64,000 bases of DNA from NCBI RefSeq assembly GCF_002288925.2, contig NW_022098001.1, forward strand, positions 16,003,181 through 16,067,180. Reading direction: 5' to 3'. The notes under the pieces are model-generated. The model was not told the DNA's origin, made no database searches, and saw only the letters and a program-made list of their open reading frames with translations. The translations under genes and the position numbers were made by a program. This document shows, piece after piece, positions 12,639 through 24,977 of this stretch (position 1 is its first letter; every line of letters begins with the position of its first letter). This DNA comes from Delphinapterus leucas (taxonomy: Eukaryota; Chordata; Mammalia; Artiodactyla; Monodontidae).

Positions 12639-14090
12639 TATGTACAGAACCCATGCACACGTGCTAAGGACTGAATTGTAAAGTATGATCTCATTTGCAT
12701 TCCCACAGCCCTTTCCCATCCACCACTGGGTTTTCTCTTATGAAATTGTGTAAGAGTGTGGTCACATATCCATGAGTTTATTCCTCCTGTGGATGCCTGT
12801 GTGTGCAGGGAACTTATTAAGTTTTAAGTTTTATACCACCTCATCTCATACTGCTTTAGATAGGGCTTGACTAAGCAGTCTATAGGTAACTATCTCTATG
12901 ATATAAACACAAATATTGCTAATATTACCCCCCAAATCACAGAGGATGCTTAATTGAAATCAATCTCTGCTTATCTTAACATTTAACTTGTTAACATTTA
13001 ACAAGTTCTGTGTTAAGCCCAGGGACCACATTGTGAATTTTTCACCCTATGTTGGAGAGACATTTCCTTCTACCAACAAAGACAGGTGAGAATCCTTGCC
13101 ATAAAAACTTAGATGATCTTTACCAATTCCTGCCAAAACAAACGTGTTTTAGTAGACCCAGAAGTTTTTATAAAAATGTTAACATGTTTTATGTATTACC
13201 TATATATTTCTTTGTAAGCACAATTAACAACCTTGTTCTCTGGTACAGAGCTCAACAAGCAGACCCCTGAGAGGACAATGAATGGCCATCCAGTCCATAA
13301 ATGATTATCAGTGGAAATGTACTCTAAGTTCCCATGGATGGGAAGATCATGGTTGGCTCTGGAGGATGCATTCTCTGTATTTTGTTTGCTCAAAAATGTT
13401 TTGATATCAAAAATGTTTTTATATCACTGATTATATTTTATGAATTTTCCTTAAATCTATATCCCATGTTTTCTTGGAATCCTCACACAAACTTCATTTT
13501 CATTCTTCCCACAGATTTGAAACCTTTAAGTAAACAAACACACTAAACACCTAAAATTTCAAATTGTATTTTATTCAATACTTTAAAATTTTTATTCAGT
13601 CCTTATGTTCAAAATAGATGATACATACTTAGCATTAGAGATGGTTGGAATTCTAATTTCAAAACAGTTAAGTAAGATAATGATCAGAAATGCCAAAATT
13701 CTTATACGTGGTCACTACTTCTTTGTCACCATTGGTAATTTATTCCAATGACTACCCAGCTTTAGCAATTACATAGAAATTGCTTACCAGCACTCCCCAT
13801 CTGAAACACAAATAAGATGACTAATCACATATTTAGTACCATTTTTTCTTAGCTCTGATAGTCTTTTTACCAGGGACCAGAAATGCCCTAAAATTTGTGC
13901 TTTTCTGAAAGGGATAGAAATCTTCAGTATCACTGGAATTACAGGTTTGGTTTTTGCTAAACATACTTATAATATCAAAGTGCATATCATAATCTAGTCC
14001 TGATTTATTGCAAATAAAATGGTACAGTGAAATGCAACCTCAAAGATGACCTAATGCCAACTCATGGTTTTTTGCTAATAGAGAAAATGT
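12639..14090. other. Single-copy DNA, no gene seen
   Basis: This is ordinary AT-rich sequence with no recognised repeat family. Short frames at 13049-13270 and 13334-13546 show no domain, composition bias or splice context that would support a gene. Confidence 0.5.
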
Positions 14091-14094
14091 CCCT

Positions 14095-14205
14095 GTAATA
14101 GTTTAAGGAACTTGCTAAATTTTGCATAGCTACCTAGTAGCAAGGCTAGTACTTGAGCCCAATCTCTCAATTCTTAACACAACACTCTTCCACTAAACCA
14201 GGGCT
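14095..14205 (-). repeat. MIR SINE fragment
   Basis: On the reverse strand this follows the MIR order: 'GGAACTTGCTAAATTTTGCA', 'TAGCTACCTAGTAGCAAGGC' and a cysteine-poor 'ACTTGAGCCCAATCTCTC' segment, ending in 'CACTCTTCCACTAAACC'. It is an ancient tRNA-derived SINE core and not transcriptionally intact. Confidence 0.6.
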
Positions 14206-15259
14206 GGAGCTCAGAGAAGTTTGAGAATAGCATGTGAAAATCACTTGGAAATATATTTCTTTCATAGTTTATTGATTTATTCTCTGAATTGCACAGTTAC
14301 ATGATTTTTATCTCTCGTATATTATTAGAGTCTAGAAGGCATCTCTTTATCTTACCTTATAACATGGCCATATAAAACTCCATAATTAAATTAGGACCAT
14401 ATAACATTTTTGAACGGATAAATGAGACACATCATAATAGTGAAACTTTTCCATTCTAAGATACATCCAGGATGTTTGGTATATTTTGGCTGGAGGTGAA
14501 TCCTTCTGCTAATTGTAAGGAAGTTGGATAAAATTTGAGTCTATGGATCTCTTCAAATTTACTGTATTAGTCTCTACATCCTAACAGAAGCCTAGAAGAA
14601 AAGAACATTGGAGTGGAACAGAATGGTGTCTGTTCTCCCCTCCAAAGGCTGTTTATAAACATCCTCAGTATTGAGAAAAAGATGTGGATTGTTATTTACT
14701 GAATATCACATCTCTTATGCTAGTCATTTTACAATACCAGGCTCTATAATAGTATTAAGTACTAACAATGTTCTCATTGGGTAGCCTGCCTGCAGAATAA
14801 AATGGCTTTTAATGGGCTCCCAGAGTTGTTTTTGTTTGTTTGTTTGTTTTTTAGTAAATTTACTGGAAATTCAACTTATAGTAAACGCAGGTTCACTTTT
14901 TTTATAGTTAAAAAAATACAAAGGTGTGTCCTTGAGCTCACATTTCCATAGTTTTAAATGACTCTTTGTATCTGATTTTTATTGCACTGTGAACATTATA
15001 GCAATTTTGGTTTCAGTATATAAACTAGAGCCTGGTTTATGCATAAAATAATGTAGCTCAATATCTAAATACATTGCCCACCCATGCATGATAATTAATT
15101 TTTTCTTGAACAAAGCCCTAAAATATAGAGCATTAGTTGATTATGTGTAACCAAATGATGTTAGATGTCCAAGGGCAATTATGATAAAATATTAAAGCAA
15201 CTTTATATCAAGAAAAAGATAAAAATATACAGCCACATACTCTTGATTCAGTTACTTTA
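14206..15259. other. Single-copy DNA with a small GTTT repeat
   Basis: No gene or large repeat is seen. A short (GTTT)n tract lies at about 14827-14850. Confidence 0.5.
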
Positions 15260-16050
15260 ATTTTTTGCACATTAAAAATGTATTTAAGAGCTGCCAATTA
15301 AATTGCTTCAAATATGAAGTTACTTTAGTTTTGAGAAACTCCAAGACTGCTGAAGTGCATTTGAAATCTTTGGAAGCCCCAAAAGTTGCTGCCACTAAGC
15401 CTCATATAAGCCAAGGGAAGCTCATGATCCTTTCTTTAATAATAAATTGAGAATCCTTATTAGAAAATATGCCACACTGTAGCACTCAGACAAAAACTAT
15501 GTTGCAGTCATCTCTCTTGAAAAAAGATAGAAATAAGTCGCTTAATAAAGTCTAAATCATTCCTTAGGTTAGCTAATAGAAGCACTCGCTGTTATAAAAT
15601 TAATCAGTCCCTGCTATTACGGCAAATTGGTGAAGATTGTATTGACACATCTTCATCTGCATGTCTCATCAGAGGTGTCCGTGCCATTTAGCTACGAAAC
15701 CCTGGAGGCTTTCCTCCACACAGAATCTTATAACACTTCAATTAAGGGACACCAAGCTGCCAACCAGACAGCGGCACATTTATTTCTTGATGACTCCTTA
15801 AGTTGTGCCACAGGCCTATCATTAAGAGAATATTTTTCACAGCAGGTTGCAAAGATCCTCGTGCCATTAAAAGGAATTGAAAAAGCATCAGTTTGTTGTT
15901 TCCACCTAACACAGATATTTTTCATTGCTAGAACAGCCATTAAAAACAATCTGTTTTATTGCATTCTGAAAAGATCACATGAAGTACACACAGTGATGTA
16001 TTTTAAGGATGACATTAGGATTAAAACCACTATGAAAATGTAGTATTTGA
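15260..16050. other. Repeat-free block, candidate conserved noncoding element
   Basis: This block carries none of the repeat families seen elsewhere and has a more balanced composition than its flanks, with several CpG sites kept (for example near 15620-15690 and 15770). Frames cross it on both strands (15627-16043 on + and 15728-15949 on -), but they lack domain signatures, and overlap on both strands is what conserved noncoding DNA commonly shows. A lineage-specific exon cannot be excluded. The call rests on composition only. Confidence 0.35.
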
Positions 16051-16785
16051 AATAAATATTTAGGAAAACAAAGTCTCATAAATGTGCTTTTCTTTTTTGT
16101 ACCAAATTGTTAAAAGAAATTTATTGATACCTTGAATCAAAGTTTGAAAATGTTACAAAAGAATGCCTTTCAAAAAGAGGATTAGGAAGAGTGTCTCTGG
16201 AGAGGGATGTCATGCCTTAGAAGAAAGACAAGCCTTAAAATTTTAAGTGGAAATTCTTTGAAAATTAGTAAACCCAAACAGAATGCTTTGAAAATATAGT
16301 GGATCAAGTGCTTCTTTAGCGCAATTGTTTGGGGATTTTTTTTTTTTTTTTTTTGGAGGGGAAGTTTAATTCCATTGCTACATTGTAGAATATTGACTTA
16401 AAATACAGTTTTTCAGTCACCAGAGTGGAAGAAAACACCCAATTTTGGTTACTTATTTATATTAGAGCAGCCACTCCATGAAGTTTCAGTTTGATATATT
16501 GACTTATTTTAAAACTTATTTTCTCAGCACTGGAATCCGTCACTATTTGACATCAGCAATAACTTAAAGGAAAACATTTCCGTAAATGAGTTTTTTTAAT
16601 GTTACTGCTTAGAAAATTTTAGATGCTTTTTATAAGTTGTTTCTGATAAAACCTTCAAAAAGTGTTTTTAAATTATGTGTTCCTTAAGTGTTATACAGTA
16701 TTTTGAATTCATCTTCTAAAGAACAGCAAGAACAAAGCAACCTCATGAAGAAGTTTATTCTGTCTTTCTGCTTTAGAATGTTGAT
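16051..16785. other. Single-copy DNA with a poly(T) tract, no gene seen
   Basis: This is AT-rich sequence with a homopolymer T run at about 16337-16355. No exon or repeat family is recognised. Confidence 0.5.
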
Positions 16786-17265
16786 CAAGCTCTGGTGTTA
16801 GCAAAGTTAGGGTGGCCTATGTTAAAACTGACCTTGTTGAAACCCACCAGAACTTCAACATGGTAAATGGGACAGGGTGTAAGGTAGGAGCTGTAGTGGA
16901 CAGTGTGAGGTGCTGTTAGATGATTCCCCTCTTCACGACTGAGATACCCCTTTCTGGGGATTGCCCTGAGCAGAAGATAACCTCTAAGTCCCAAGGTCAC
17001 TGCTCCTGCCTCAGGACAGCTCCACATCCAAAGACTGGTCTCTGGAGGAAGGGATGTGAAGGACCTGTCCCCTTGCTGCAGCACCAGGCAGTTCTGGACA
17101 ACTCCAGCTCTAGAGCTCCCCTGTAGGATTGGCAGAGGCCTTTGTTGTGAGTGCATCACAGTTGACATAAGGGGCACTCCCCAATCAACTTCCTCTATGC
17201 AAATCTCCATCACGAATCTGGTCCAGAAGGATCAACCTGAGACAATAGTGGCACATGTTTAATAT
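16786..17265. other. GC-richer block of unknown identity
   Basis: A 480-bp stretch is clearly richer in G and C than its surroundings. Open frames run on both strands (for example 16785-17213 on - and 16920-17126 on +), with no recognisable domain. It could be a decayed dispersed repeat or a piece of an old LTR or DNA element, but I do not recognise the family. Confidence 0.3.
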
Positions 17266-17429
17266 ATAGGATTCGGTTAGTTAGTCTGAATAGAAGCAAA
17301 AAGTAGAGAATTATTGGAGGTTTGAGGGAACCTATTTAAAAACAAACATCCTTTGATACATTTGGAATGATGCCTGAGACATTCAGAGCTCTTTTTTTTT
17401 TTTTTTTAATATCTCTCTTTTCTCCATTC

Positions 17430-18076
17430 TCACTGACACCACCTTTGTAATCTTTCCCAGCCTCCAGTTTTCCCCAAGTTCAGTTCATTCATTTCTTCAC
17501 GGCTGACAGAATTTTCTTGCAAAACTCAGATCTGATGTTGTAACTCTGTTGTTTAAAAGCTTCTGATGCTTACACATTGTTACAGGGTAAAATAAGGGGT
17601 GTTATCTTAAAACCCCTGTCCCTGCATTTATGTTACTTCATTACCTGTAACATTCCTCCTCTGGTGGCTGACCCTAGAGTACTCAGTACAACTCTAGTAC
17701 CTATTTACAGATTTTTTGAAAGTTTCACTGTTTCCAACACATGGCATGTCTTTCTGTGATTCATTGTGTGCTTTTTAGCCTTGTGATCCTTTTTGCTTTT
17801 CTTTACCCCCTTAGTTTGTTAATAAACTTCTACTGATCCTGCAAAAGACTCCTCAGATCTTCATTTCCTGTTCAATTGTTCCCTGATTCTCCCATCAAAA
17901 TAAAAACTCCATACTTTCAAATTTTATTTACATTCATTTATCACAAAACTTATGTTGTATTAGAATTGGTCATTTTTACATTTTTTGTACCCCACTAAAC
18001 AGTGAAATTTTCAAGAACATGCTGTTTAATTTGTGCTCAACTATGCCCATATTAAATACTTAAATAAATAAATGGG
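17430..18076 (+). repeat. L2 LINE 3' region
   Basis: The order of blocks is that of the L2 3' end on the plus strand: 'CACTGACACCACCTTTGTAA', 'TTAAAAGCTTCTGATGCTTA', 'CATGGCATGTCTTTCTGTGA', 'GACTCCTCAGATCTTCATTT', and finally 'CTAAACAGTGAAATTTTC' and an AAATAAATAAAT tail. It is an ancient inactive LINE. A T-run at about 17392-17408 lies just upstream. Confidence 0.65.
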
Positions 18077-18785
18077 GGTGTCTTAACTTTGATTCCCCTC
18101 AAAGCAAAGCCTAAAGCAAGAACTTGGGTGTAGATGAAGTGAGTCTAAGAAGCTAGAGTGAGCAGAGGGAGGAATGTAACAAAGAAGGAGGGAAATTCAG
18201 TAACAGAATGAGGGGTTATGGAGGTAGTCCCCACTGTGGGTAGTGGTTCAGAAGCTCTGGAAAGTTTTTTAGGCCAATGTGGCAAACAACCTCCAAATTG
18301 TCTCTGTGAAAGACAGGAAAATGGGGGCATTTATCCACTCACTCCGTCACAAGTTGGCTGCAAGTTCCACAATATTAACTTTCCCACACTTTCAGAATGT
18401 ACCTGCACCAGGACTTTGTGAAATACTGAACTTTGGAAAAAGTTTTGAGGGAGAATCTGAGAGAGGAGACTGGCAGTGTGTACAGAGCTGTCCACCCAGC
18501 TGCAGCTGAAATCACAGGTAGGCTTAGTAGATATGGCCCACAGCACAAAAAGCACGTGCTACAGAGGATTATTGAGCTAATGTTCTGAGACTATTAGATT
18601 TGAGGGACCAGTGTTGGTTCTAATCAGGCACATGATTCCACTTTAAGTGGAAAATGTAACTAAATATATTTTCAGTGCAACTAAAAATAAATCAAAGCTT
18701 ACATTTACGACATGGATCTTATTCCTTTCAGTGGAGTTTTCCTTAGTTTTACCTGGCTCTTTTTGTTTTCTTCTTCATTAGCTCT
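18077..18785. other. Unrecognised sequence, no gene seen
   Basis: Part of it (18140-18540) is G/A- then C-rich and could be an eroded dispersed repeat, but I cannot assign a family. Overlapping frames on both strands show no domain. Confidence 0.35.
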
Positions 18786-18794
18786 TCTGTGAAT

Positions 18795-18885
18795 AATGGA
18801 ACATGCATGACCTTGGCATTTAAAACTCTCTAAGCCTCAGTTTTCTCATAGGTAATGGGGGGATAAGAATCTATTTCACAGAATC
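18795..18885 (+). repeat. MIR SINE fragment (core)
   Basis: 'ATGACCTTGGCATTTAAAAC', 'TCTAAGCCTCAGTTTTCTCA' and 'GTAATGGGGGGATAAGAAT' match the MIR central region in plus orientation. It is ancient and partial. Confidence 0.6.
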
Positions 18886-18894
18886 ATTTTCCAT

Positions 18895-19640
18895 CTATCC
18901 ATTCATTCATTTATTCATTAAACAAATTTCTACTGAACACCTACCATGTGCCAGTCACCACTGTATTTAGGGCTTTCTAAATAATGGAGAGTAAAAACAA
19001 AACAGAATAAAAATAAAACAAAAATTCAAACTAACAAAAATTATTTACCAGTCCTTGACATAATGGATCATGATGAAGGAGAGGCACTGAACAAATAACC
19101 ATACAAGCAAATACAGTATAAAAAGTTTGATCCATGCCAGAAAGGAGAAGTACAATTTCCACCAGGGTGTAAAATAGGAGTCTACACCCTATTATAGGAC
19201 AAGCCATGAAGCTGGTTGTCAAGTTTACCACTGCCTGAAGAATGCTGGGGAGTTGGTGAGATGAGGCATTGGAGTGGTGGGGCGAACACTGTAAGTGAAG
19301 GCTATGAGGTGGGGAAGTGCAGGGGGAGCATGATGTATGCTTAAGAATAAGGTGAGGTTGCTCAGAACAAAGTAAAAGCAGAGGAGGGTCAGTGCAGAGT
19401 AAGGCTTAGAGAGGTAAACAGGGACAAGACCATCCGTAGATCTGGAAGTCACAGCAAGTGGGACGCAATGAGAAGCTTTTGAAAGCCTTTACACTGAAGA
19501 AATGTGTGATATGACGTATTCACGGAAGATTGCTCTTACTGCTATGTATAGATTTAGTGAGTGCTGGAATGAAGGAGGTGTGAGACTTAGGACCACAGTT
19601 CTATGGAAAGATACTAATGTCATAAAGTAACTCACTTGCT
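18895..19640 (-). repeat. L2 LINE 3' region
   Basis: On the minus strand it begins at the L2 3' terminus ('ATTCATTCATTTATTCATTA', 'CACCTACCATGTGCCAGTCA') and proceeds inward. The 'GGAAGTCACAGCAAGTGGGA' and 'GAAATGTGTGATATGACGTA' stretches correspond to the more internal L2 part. An interior segment (19030-19230) is too diverged to follow confidently. Confidence 0.55.
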
Positions 19641-20145
19641 GAGTTTATTTAGAAAGACAAGGATTTGGATTTGATCACATTCCTCTTTTCTTATCTTCTC
19701 CCATTTTCTTTTCTTCTTTCTTTTCTTTTCTTCCCTTAATTTTTCCCTCTATTCTAATAACTTACTTTTAGCATCTCTCAAAAGAGCTTCATTAAGAGAA
19801 CAAAGTTATGTTATTCATAAACAATGGCCCATCGCACATTCTCTGTCACACTCTTGGGTGATTTGTGCTGCTGAAAAGCCAAAAGGGGATACCGAGCCAT
19901 TCTGCTCAGGATTTATGGGGCAAGGAAAAGGAATCATGGTCTTCATGGTGTTGTTAGAAGTGAAGGAGCAGAGGTTAGGAATCATTTGGCAGATGAAATT
20001 ACGTGTAAAGAGAGGTCAAGGGTGTTGGGTAAACTAGAAGAGGTGAATGAGAGATGGCAGTGACAGTGATTTAGGGAAGAGATTTCTGGATATCACAGCA
20101 GCAGACAAGGAACTAACATATTCAGTTCTAAAGAAGCATAACTTC
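19641..20145. other. No gene seen; possibly diverged L2 interior
   Basis: A pyrimidine-rich tract lies at 19685-19750. The part at 19930-20095 has a purine-rich composition like inner L2 but cannot be assigned with confidence. Confidence 0.35.
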
Positions 20146-20149
20146 ACAC

Positions 20150-20740
20150 TAAGTTACACCTCTCTGAAGTGTGTGCTCTGATGATTTTGACATATGTACA
20201 CCTGTACCATTACCATAATCAAAGCAACAAACAATTTGATTAGCCCCCAAAGTTTACTTGTGCCCCCTTTATAATCCTTTTCTCCCTCCACTCCCATCCA
20301 CAGGCAAGCACTAATGTACTTTCTGTCACTATACATTCATTTACATTTCCTAGAATTTTATATGAATGGAATCATACAGTATAATTCTGGTTCTTCTATC
20401 CAGCATAATTATCTTGAGATTCATCATGTTGTTGCATGTTTCATCAGTTAATTCTATTTTATTGCTTAGTAGTAGTACATTGCATGAATACACCAAGGGT
20501 TTTCATCAGTTTGCCTATTAATGGATGTTTGGATTGTTTCTAAGCTTTATCTTTTACCAATAAAGCCTCTATGAACATGGTGTACAGCCTTAGTATAGGC
20601 ATATGCTTTTATTTCTCTTGGGAGAACACAGGGATGGAATGGCCAGGTAATACGGTAGGTGTATATTTAACTTTAAGCAAACTTTCAAACTGTTTCCCCA
20701 GATGATTGTACCATTTCACATTCCCACCAATAGGTTGGCA
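20150..20740 (-). repeat. Old L1M-type LINE 3' end
   Basis: The reverse complement of an L1 3' UTR and ORF2 end is recognisable by 'GTATAATTCTGGTTCTTCTA', 'TCATGTTGTTGCATGTTTCA', 'CTATTAATGGATGTTTGGAT' and 'CATTTCACATTCCCACCAAT'. The last of these is the ORF2 3' region in antisense. It is 5'-truncated and decayed. Confidence 0.7.
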
Positions 20741-20764
20741 TTGCCTTACACAAGCTTAACAAAA

Positions 20765-20905
20765 CACCTGTAAGCTCAGTATTCCTTTCCCCATTATATA
20801 GAAGGAAAGCAAAGTTCAGGAATGTTAAATAACTATTTGCGGTCAGAGTAAGTGAATGGAAGAGTTGGAATTCAAACCTGTACCTGACTGTGCCAGAATG
20901 ATTTT
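20765..20905 (-). repeat. MIR SINE fragment
   Basis: 'TATTCCTTTCCCCATTATAT', 'AGGAATGTTAAATAACTATT' and 'GAGTTGGAATTCAAACCTGT' follow the MIR core in reverse orientation. It is ancient. Confidence 0.65.
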
Positions 20906-22330
20906 TCAGAATTGCTAGGGAAAGTTTTTTATAAACCAAGGACTAGCTCTTGCTTTATATAAATGTGATTCTCATCTACTGAGTTGCTAGCTCCTGCTTG
21001 ACTTGCATAAATGGATGGAATGGAAAATTATTTTAGTCCAAGTGATGGCTCATTGGCCAGACAAGGTCGAGGTATAGCTTTATATGGTTGGCTGGAATTC
21101 AAACTTGTGACCTGCCATCAGTGGGAGAAGAGATATATAAGACCCTCTGATAAACCAACAATCTTATTAATTTAAGAGAACAGCTCCAATTCAGATGAAG
21201 TGCTACTTAAATCAGCAACCATAGCCATGCTTTCATTGGTTTAATGCCTTTTTCTCTTTACTGTTGAACAGATAAAGATGCAAGCACTGGAAAGCAAAAA
21301 AAAAAAACCAATACAAAACCAACCAGCTGGCAAACAAAGAAAAAAGGCTAAAGCACCTGGAGGAGATTAACGTATGGAAGTACATTGTTTGTACTTCTTT
21401 GTTTCCATTTTTAATAAGACAAATGCATTATGTAAAATTTAAAATGTGAGAACTGAAAATAGATGTATGAAACACACCTACAACAGGTCCTTGTGGTTTT
21501 TGATGCTACTTTTGGCACTGTTTCTTCTAACTACTGATAGGCACTTTGTTTTCTATAATGGTTACTCTCAGTGCAAGCCTCTACAGTAATCCAATATCCA
21601 AGAGACACAATGATGAAGGAAATACTTCTGCTTTGGGGACATAACATTTTAGTACTGAGATTAAAACAAATAGAACACTCTCTTTTCTCTTTAGAGAAGA
21701 ATCGGGTGTAAGTTTGGTCTGTATTTAGAAGGAGTTAGTGAGTGAAGGTCCAAAAACTCAACACCAGAATCGTGTTTCTCAAAGCCTTTCATTCCTCACC
21801 ATTTCTACTGTCATCAATGGCAATAGCTTCTCAACTAAATTAGCAAATACAAATATAAGACATAGAGTTAAATTTAGTTTTCAGGCAAAAAGTAATTTTT
21901 AGTATGATAATGTCCCATCCAGTATTTGGAATACACTTATACTAAATTTATTTGTTGTTTTTCCAAAATCCAAAATTAATAGACTGTCCTGTATTTTTAC
22001 TTGGCAAATCTATTGCCAAGAGATTTCCCTCCTCTTTCGTTTGACCTCCCTCATTGTAGTATCAGCAAAATGGAATAGCAAAATTTACTGAGGAAGTGAA
22101 ATACCTAAGTTAACAGGAGCCACTGAAGATGGAAACACTTCAGTGAATTCTTGCAATTATTCAAAAGCAGTCAGCTATAGTGTCATCTATTCATACACAC
22201 ATAATATCAATACTTAAAGTGATAATCTCAATGAATACTAAAAAGTCATTTTGTAAAATTTAACACACTCATTCTTGATAAATACACTGAAACAATACAA
22301 ATGAAAGGTTAATACTCAACATAATAAATA
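20906..22330. other. Single-copy DNA, no gene seen
   Basis: No exon, RNA gene or large repeat is recognised. A short poly(A) run lies at about 21297-21308. Confidence 0.5.
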
Positions 22331-22334
22331 ACCT

Positions 22335-22600
22335 AATATTTAATAACTAGTATTCTTGACCTCTTTCTATGTGTCACTGTTGTAAGTGTATTAGCTTATT
22401 TAATCCTCACAACAATGAGAAACAAAACCTTATTAGGCAGAAATAATAATTATTATTCCCATTATCATTTTGCAGGAGAAGAAACTGAGTAATAGAGAAG
22501 TTAAGCAGTTTGCCTCAAAGCACACAGCTAGTAATTTATGGAGCCAGGCAGTCCAACTTTAGAGCCTGTACTCTAAACACTATGCTATACTGCCATTCTT
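22335..22600 (-). repeat. MIR SINE, nearly complete
   Basis: On the reverse strand it runs through most of the MIR consensus: 'TTAATCCTCACAACAATGAG', 'CCCATTATCATTTTGCAGGA', 'GAAGAAACTGAGTAATAGAG', 'AAAGCACACAGCTAGTAATT' and 'CTAAACACTATGCTATACTG'. It is the best-preserved MIR in the window and is inactive. Confidence 0.8.
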
Positions 22601-22847
22601 CTTAGCAACAATGATAAATATGCATTACTTAGGAATAAGGCAAATAAAAGATATTCACAGCTCTTACTATTAAAGGCACCTGAATGGCTAGATATATGTC
22701 TCATGTTTTAAATAAAAGGCAATATTTGTAACATCTCAATTCTTCCCAAATTAATATACAGCTAGAATGAAGTATCAGTCAAATCTCAAATCATGTTTTT
22801 GAGAAAGTTGGCAAAATTATTCTAAAATTAAGCTGAAAGAGTGCATT
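22601..22847. other. Single-copy DNA between repeats
   Basis: Short AT-rich sequence without recognised features. Confidence 0.45.
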
Positions 22848-22863
22848 AGAAAAAAATATTTGA

Positions 22864-22990
22864 GGGAGCTCCCTGGTGGCCTAGAGGTTAGGATTCTGGG
22901 CTTTCACTGGCATGGCCTGGGTTCAATACCTGGTCAGTATACTGAGATCCCACAAGCCACATGGCATGGCCAAAAATAAAAACAAGAAAA
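22864..22990 (+). mobile_element. tRNA-Glu-derived CHR SINE, short older copy, with TSDs
   Basis: The tRNA-like head 'GAGCTCCCTGGTGGCCTAGA' and 'TCACTGGCATGGCCTGGGTT' (degenerate A and B boxes) precede 'CACAAGCCACATGGCATGGC' and an A-rich tail. It is shorter than, and distinct from, the CHR-2 copies downstream. The flanks AGAAAAAAATATTTGA (22848-22863) and AGAAAAAAAAATTTGA (22991-23006) form a 16-base TSD with one mismatch. Confidence 0.85.
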
Positions 22991-23089
22991 AGAAAAAAAA
23001 ATTTGAGTAAAGGAGAATAAGTAGAGAGAGTTTGGTCTACAAAATAGTTAAGATAGGAAGAGTAGATATTATAAAGATATCATTTTTTC

Positions 23090-23720
23090 CCAAATTAATC
23101 TTTAAATTTAATATATTTACAGTAAACTCCAAACAGGTTTTCATGCATGTAAAGAGATTTACAAGCCTATTTTAAAATTATCTCACTGGGATTAATGAAA
23201 TATTTTTTCATTTTATTCAATAATTTTGCATATCTAAAAGATAAGGGCTTACTTTTTTAAAAAAACATAACTAACCACCATTACATAGTCATATCTAAAT
23301 ATCTTAATATTGTCAAATGACCACTTAATGTTCAAATTTCCAATTGTTTCATAAATGTAATAATTATTTTACAGTTCATTTTATTGACTCAGGATTCAAA
23401 TAAGGCCCATGCATTGCAAATGGTAGAAAATCTATATATTCCCTCCCATCCCTCAATCCACTGTTTTTTCTTTCTTGCAATTTATTTTTTGGAGAAGCCA
23501 GATTGTTTGTCTTGTAAAACTTCTTACAGTCTGCATTGTATCTCATAATTTAATATCTACCTCTGCCTTCTGTATTTCCTGGAAATTGCTAGTTGTATAT
23601 GGAGACTTAAAATTCAGCTACAGTTTTATTTTATTTTATTTGACAAGACACTTCCCAGTTAGCATTCTTCTACACAATGACTCTCTCTTTGAAATATTAG
23701 CAGTCATTGGTCATCAATGA
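23090..23720 (-). repeat. Old L1M-type 3' UTR fragment
   Basis: The most recognisable part is 23290-23430: 'ACCACTTAATGTTCAAATTT', 'CCAATTGTTTCATAAATGTA' and 'GACTCAGGATTCAAATAAGG'. This is the reverse complement of an L1M 3' UTR motif set. Outer boundaries are approximate. Confidence 0.55.
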
Positions 23721-24080
23721 CTAGAGCAATTAATAAAGAAGAAATTGCAAAATGGTGATACTCTAATGGTATGATAATAATTCTTCTATGTTATTAGCTA
23801 GAATGCTTCTATAAAAACAAACATTTCTTCATCTACTATTTAATTATCCAGAGTACTGTTGGAATAGAAAAGCAGTATAAATGCTGATTACTTTAGCTAA
23901 TATAAATATGATAAATAGTAACAAAGTGGAAAACTCATTCTCTTGAGTATGAAAGCTCATTTTAAAGGGTAATAATAGATACAGTCTGGTATTGGTGGAG
24001 ACATATAGGAATGAAGCAACAGAATGACATAAGAAGCTCACAACAAATATTTATTAAACTTTTGAAATGTTTTATTGAAT
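23721..24080. other. Single-copy DNA, no gene seen
   Basis: AT-rich sequence with no recognised feature. Confidence 0.45.
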
Positions 24081-24084
24081 TAAT

Positions 24085-24357
24085 TGCCAACCAGATGAAG
24101 AATCAGAACATTATCAACAACCCAGAAACCTCTCTTGGTTCTTTTCAATCACTACTCTTTCCCAAAAGTAATCACTATTCTGATGTCTAAGAGCATATAT
24201 AAGTTCTGCCTGTATTATACGTTAAATAAATTGAATCATATGGTAAGTACTCTTTAGCATTTGACTTCTTTTGTTCAATATTATATTTGTGAAATTCAGT
24301 CATGTTGTTGCATCCAGTTATAAATCATTGTTCTTATATTCTGATAATATACCATTT
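24085..24357 (-). repeat. Old L1M-type 3' end fragment
   Basis: 'CCCAAAAGTAATCACTATTC', 'TAAATAAATTGAATCATATG', 'AATTCAGTCATGTTGTTGCA' and 'CTGATAATATACCATTTGAT' follow an antisense L1M 3' UTR. It is decayed. Confidence 0.6.
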
Positions 24358-24470
24358 GATAAGCACTGTTCTAAATACTGAGCATAGAGCAGATTAGAAA
24401 AAGTGAGTCCCTGCTTTACTGGAGCTTACATTCTGGTGAATATAATCTATGAAAGCATGTATATATAGAA
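24358..24470 (-). repeat. L2 LINE fragment
   Basis: 'GATAAGCACTGTTCTAAATA' followed by 'CTGCTTTACTGGAGCTTACA' and 'TTCTGGTGAATATAATC' matches L2 in reverse. Confidence 0.55.
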
Positions 24471-24629
24471 AGGCAGCATATATGCTAGGGTTAGGCTATT
24501 GAATTCATGGGTTCAGGATAACTGGTTTCCATTTGGAAAACATATAAAAGTAGAACTCTGTTTTATGTCATACACACAAAAATAATTCAAAGATATTTAA
24601 AGCCAAAGCTTTCAAAAGAATAAATATTA

Positions 24630-24976
24630 ATTTATTAATTATGAATATTTATTAAACACTTATACCAAACACTTTTCCAGGTATTAGGGATACATTAGTA
24701 AAAATAACACACAAAAATCCCTACTCTTATGAAGCATGTATTTAATGTGGTGAGACAGGCAATAAAAACATAAACAAATAAGTTATATATTAGAAAATTA
24801 TAAGTGCGCTGGAGAAAAGTAAAGCCAGTGGGAGTAGGGGGGTGGGTAAAGAGCACCCGCAGAGAAGGCGATAGGGTTGCCATTCTCGAGAGGATGGCAG
24901 CGAATACAGGAGAAAATTCTTTGGGACCTTAGAGTAGGAAGAATTTATGAAATAAGACTTAAAAAAACACAAATCA
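24630..24976 (-). repeat. L2 LINE fragment, split by the L1-B insertion
   Basis: 'CACTTTTCCAGGTATTAGGG', 'CCCTACTCTTATGAAGCATG', 'GAGACAGGCAATAAAAACAT' and 'AAATTATAAGTGCGCTGGAG' keep the order of antisense L2. It ends close to the L1-B target site. Confidence 0.65.
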
Positions 24977-24977
24977 T

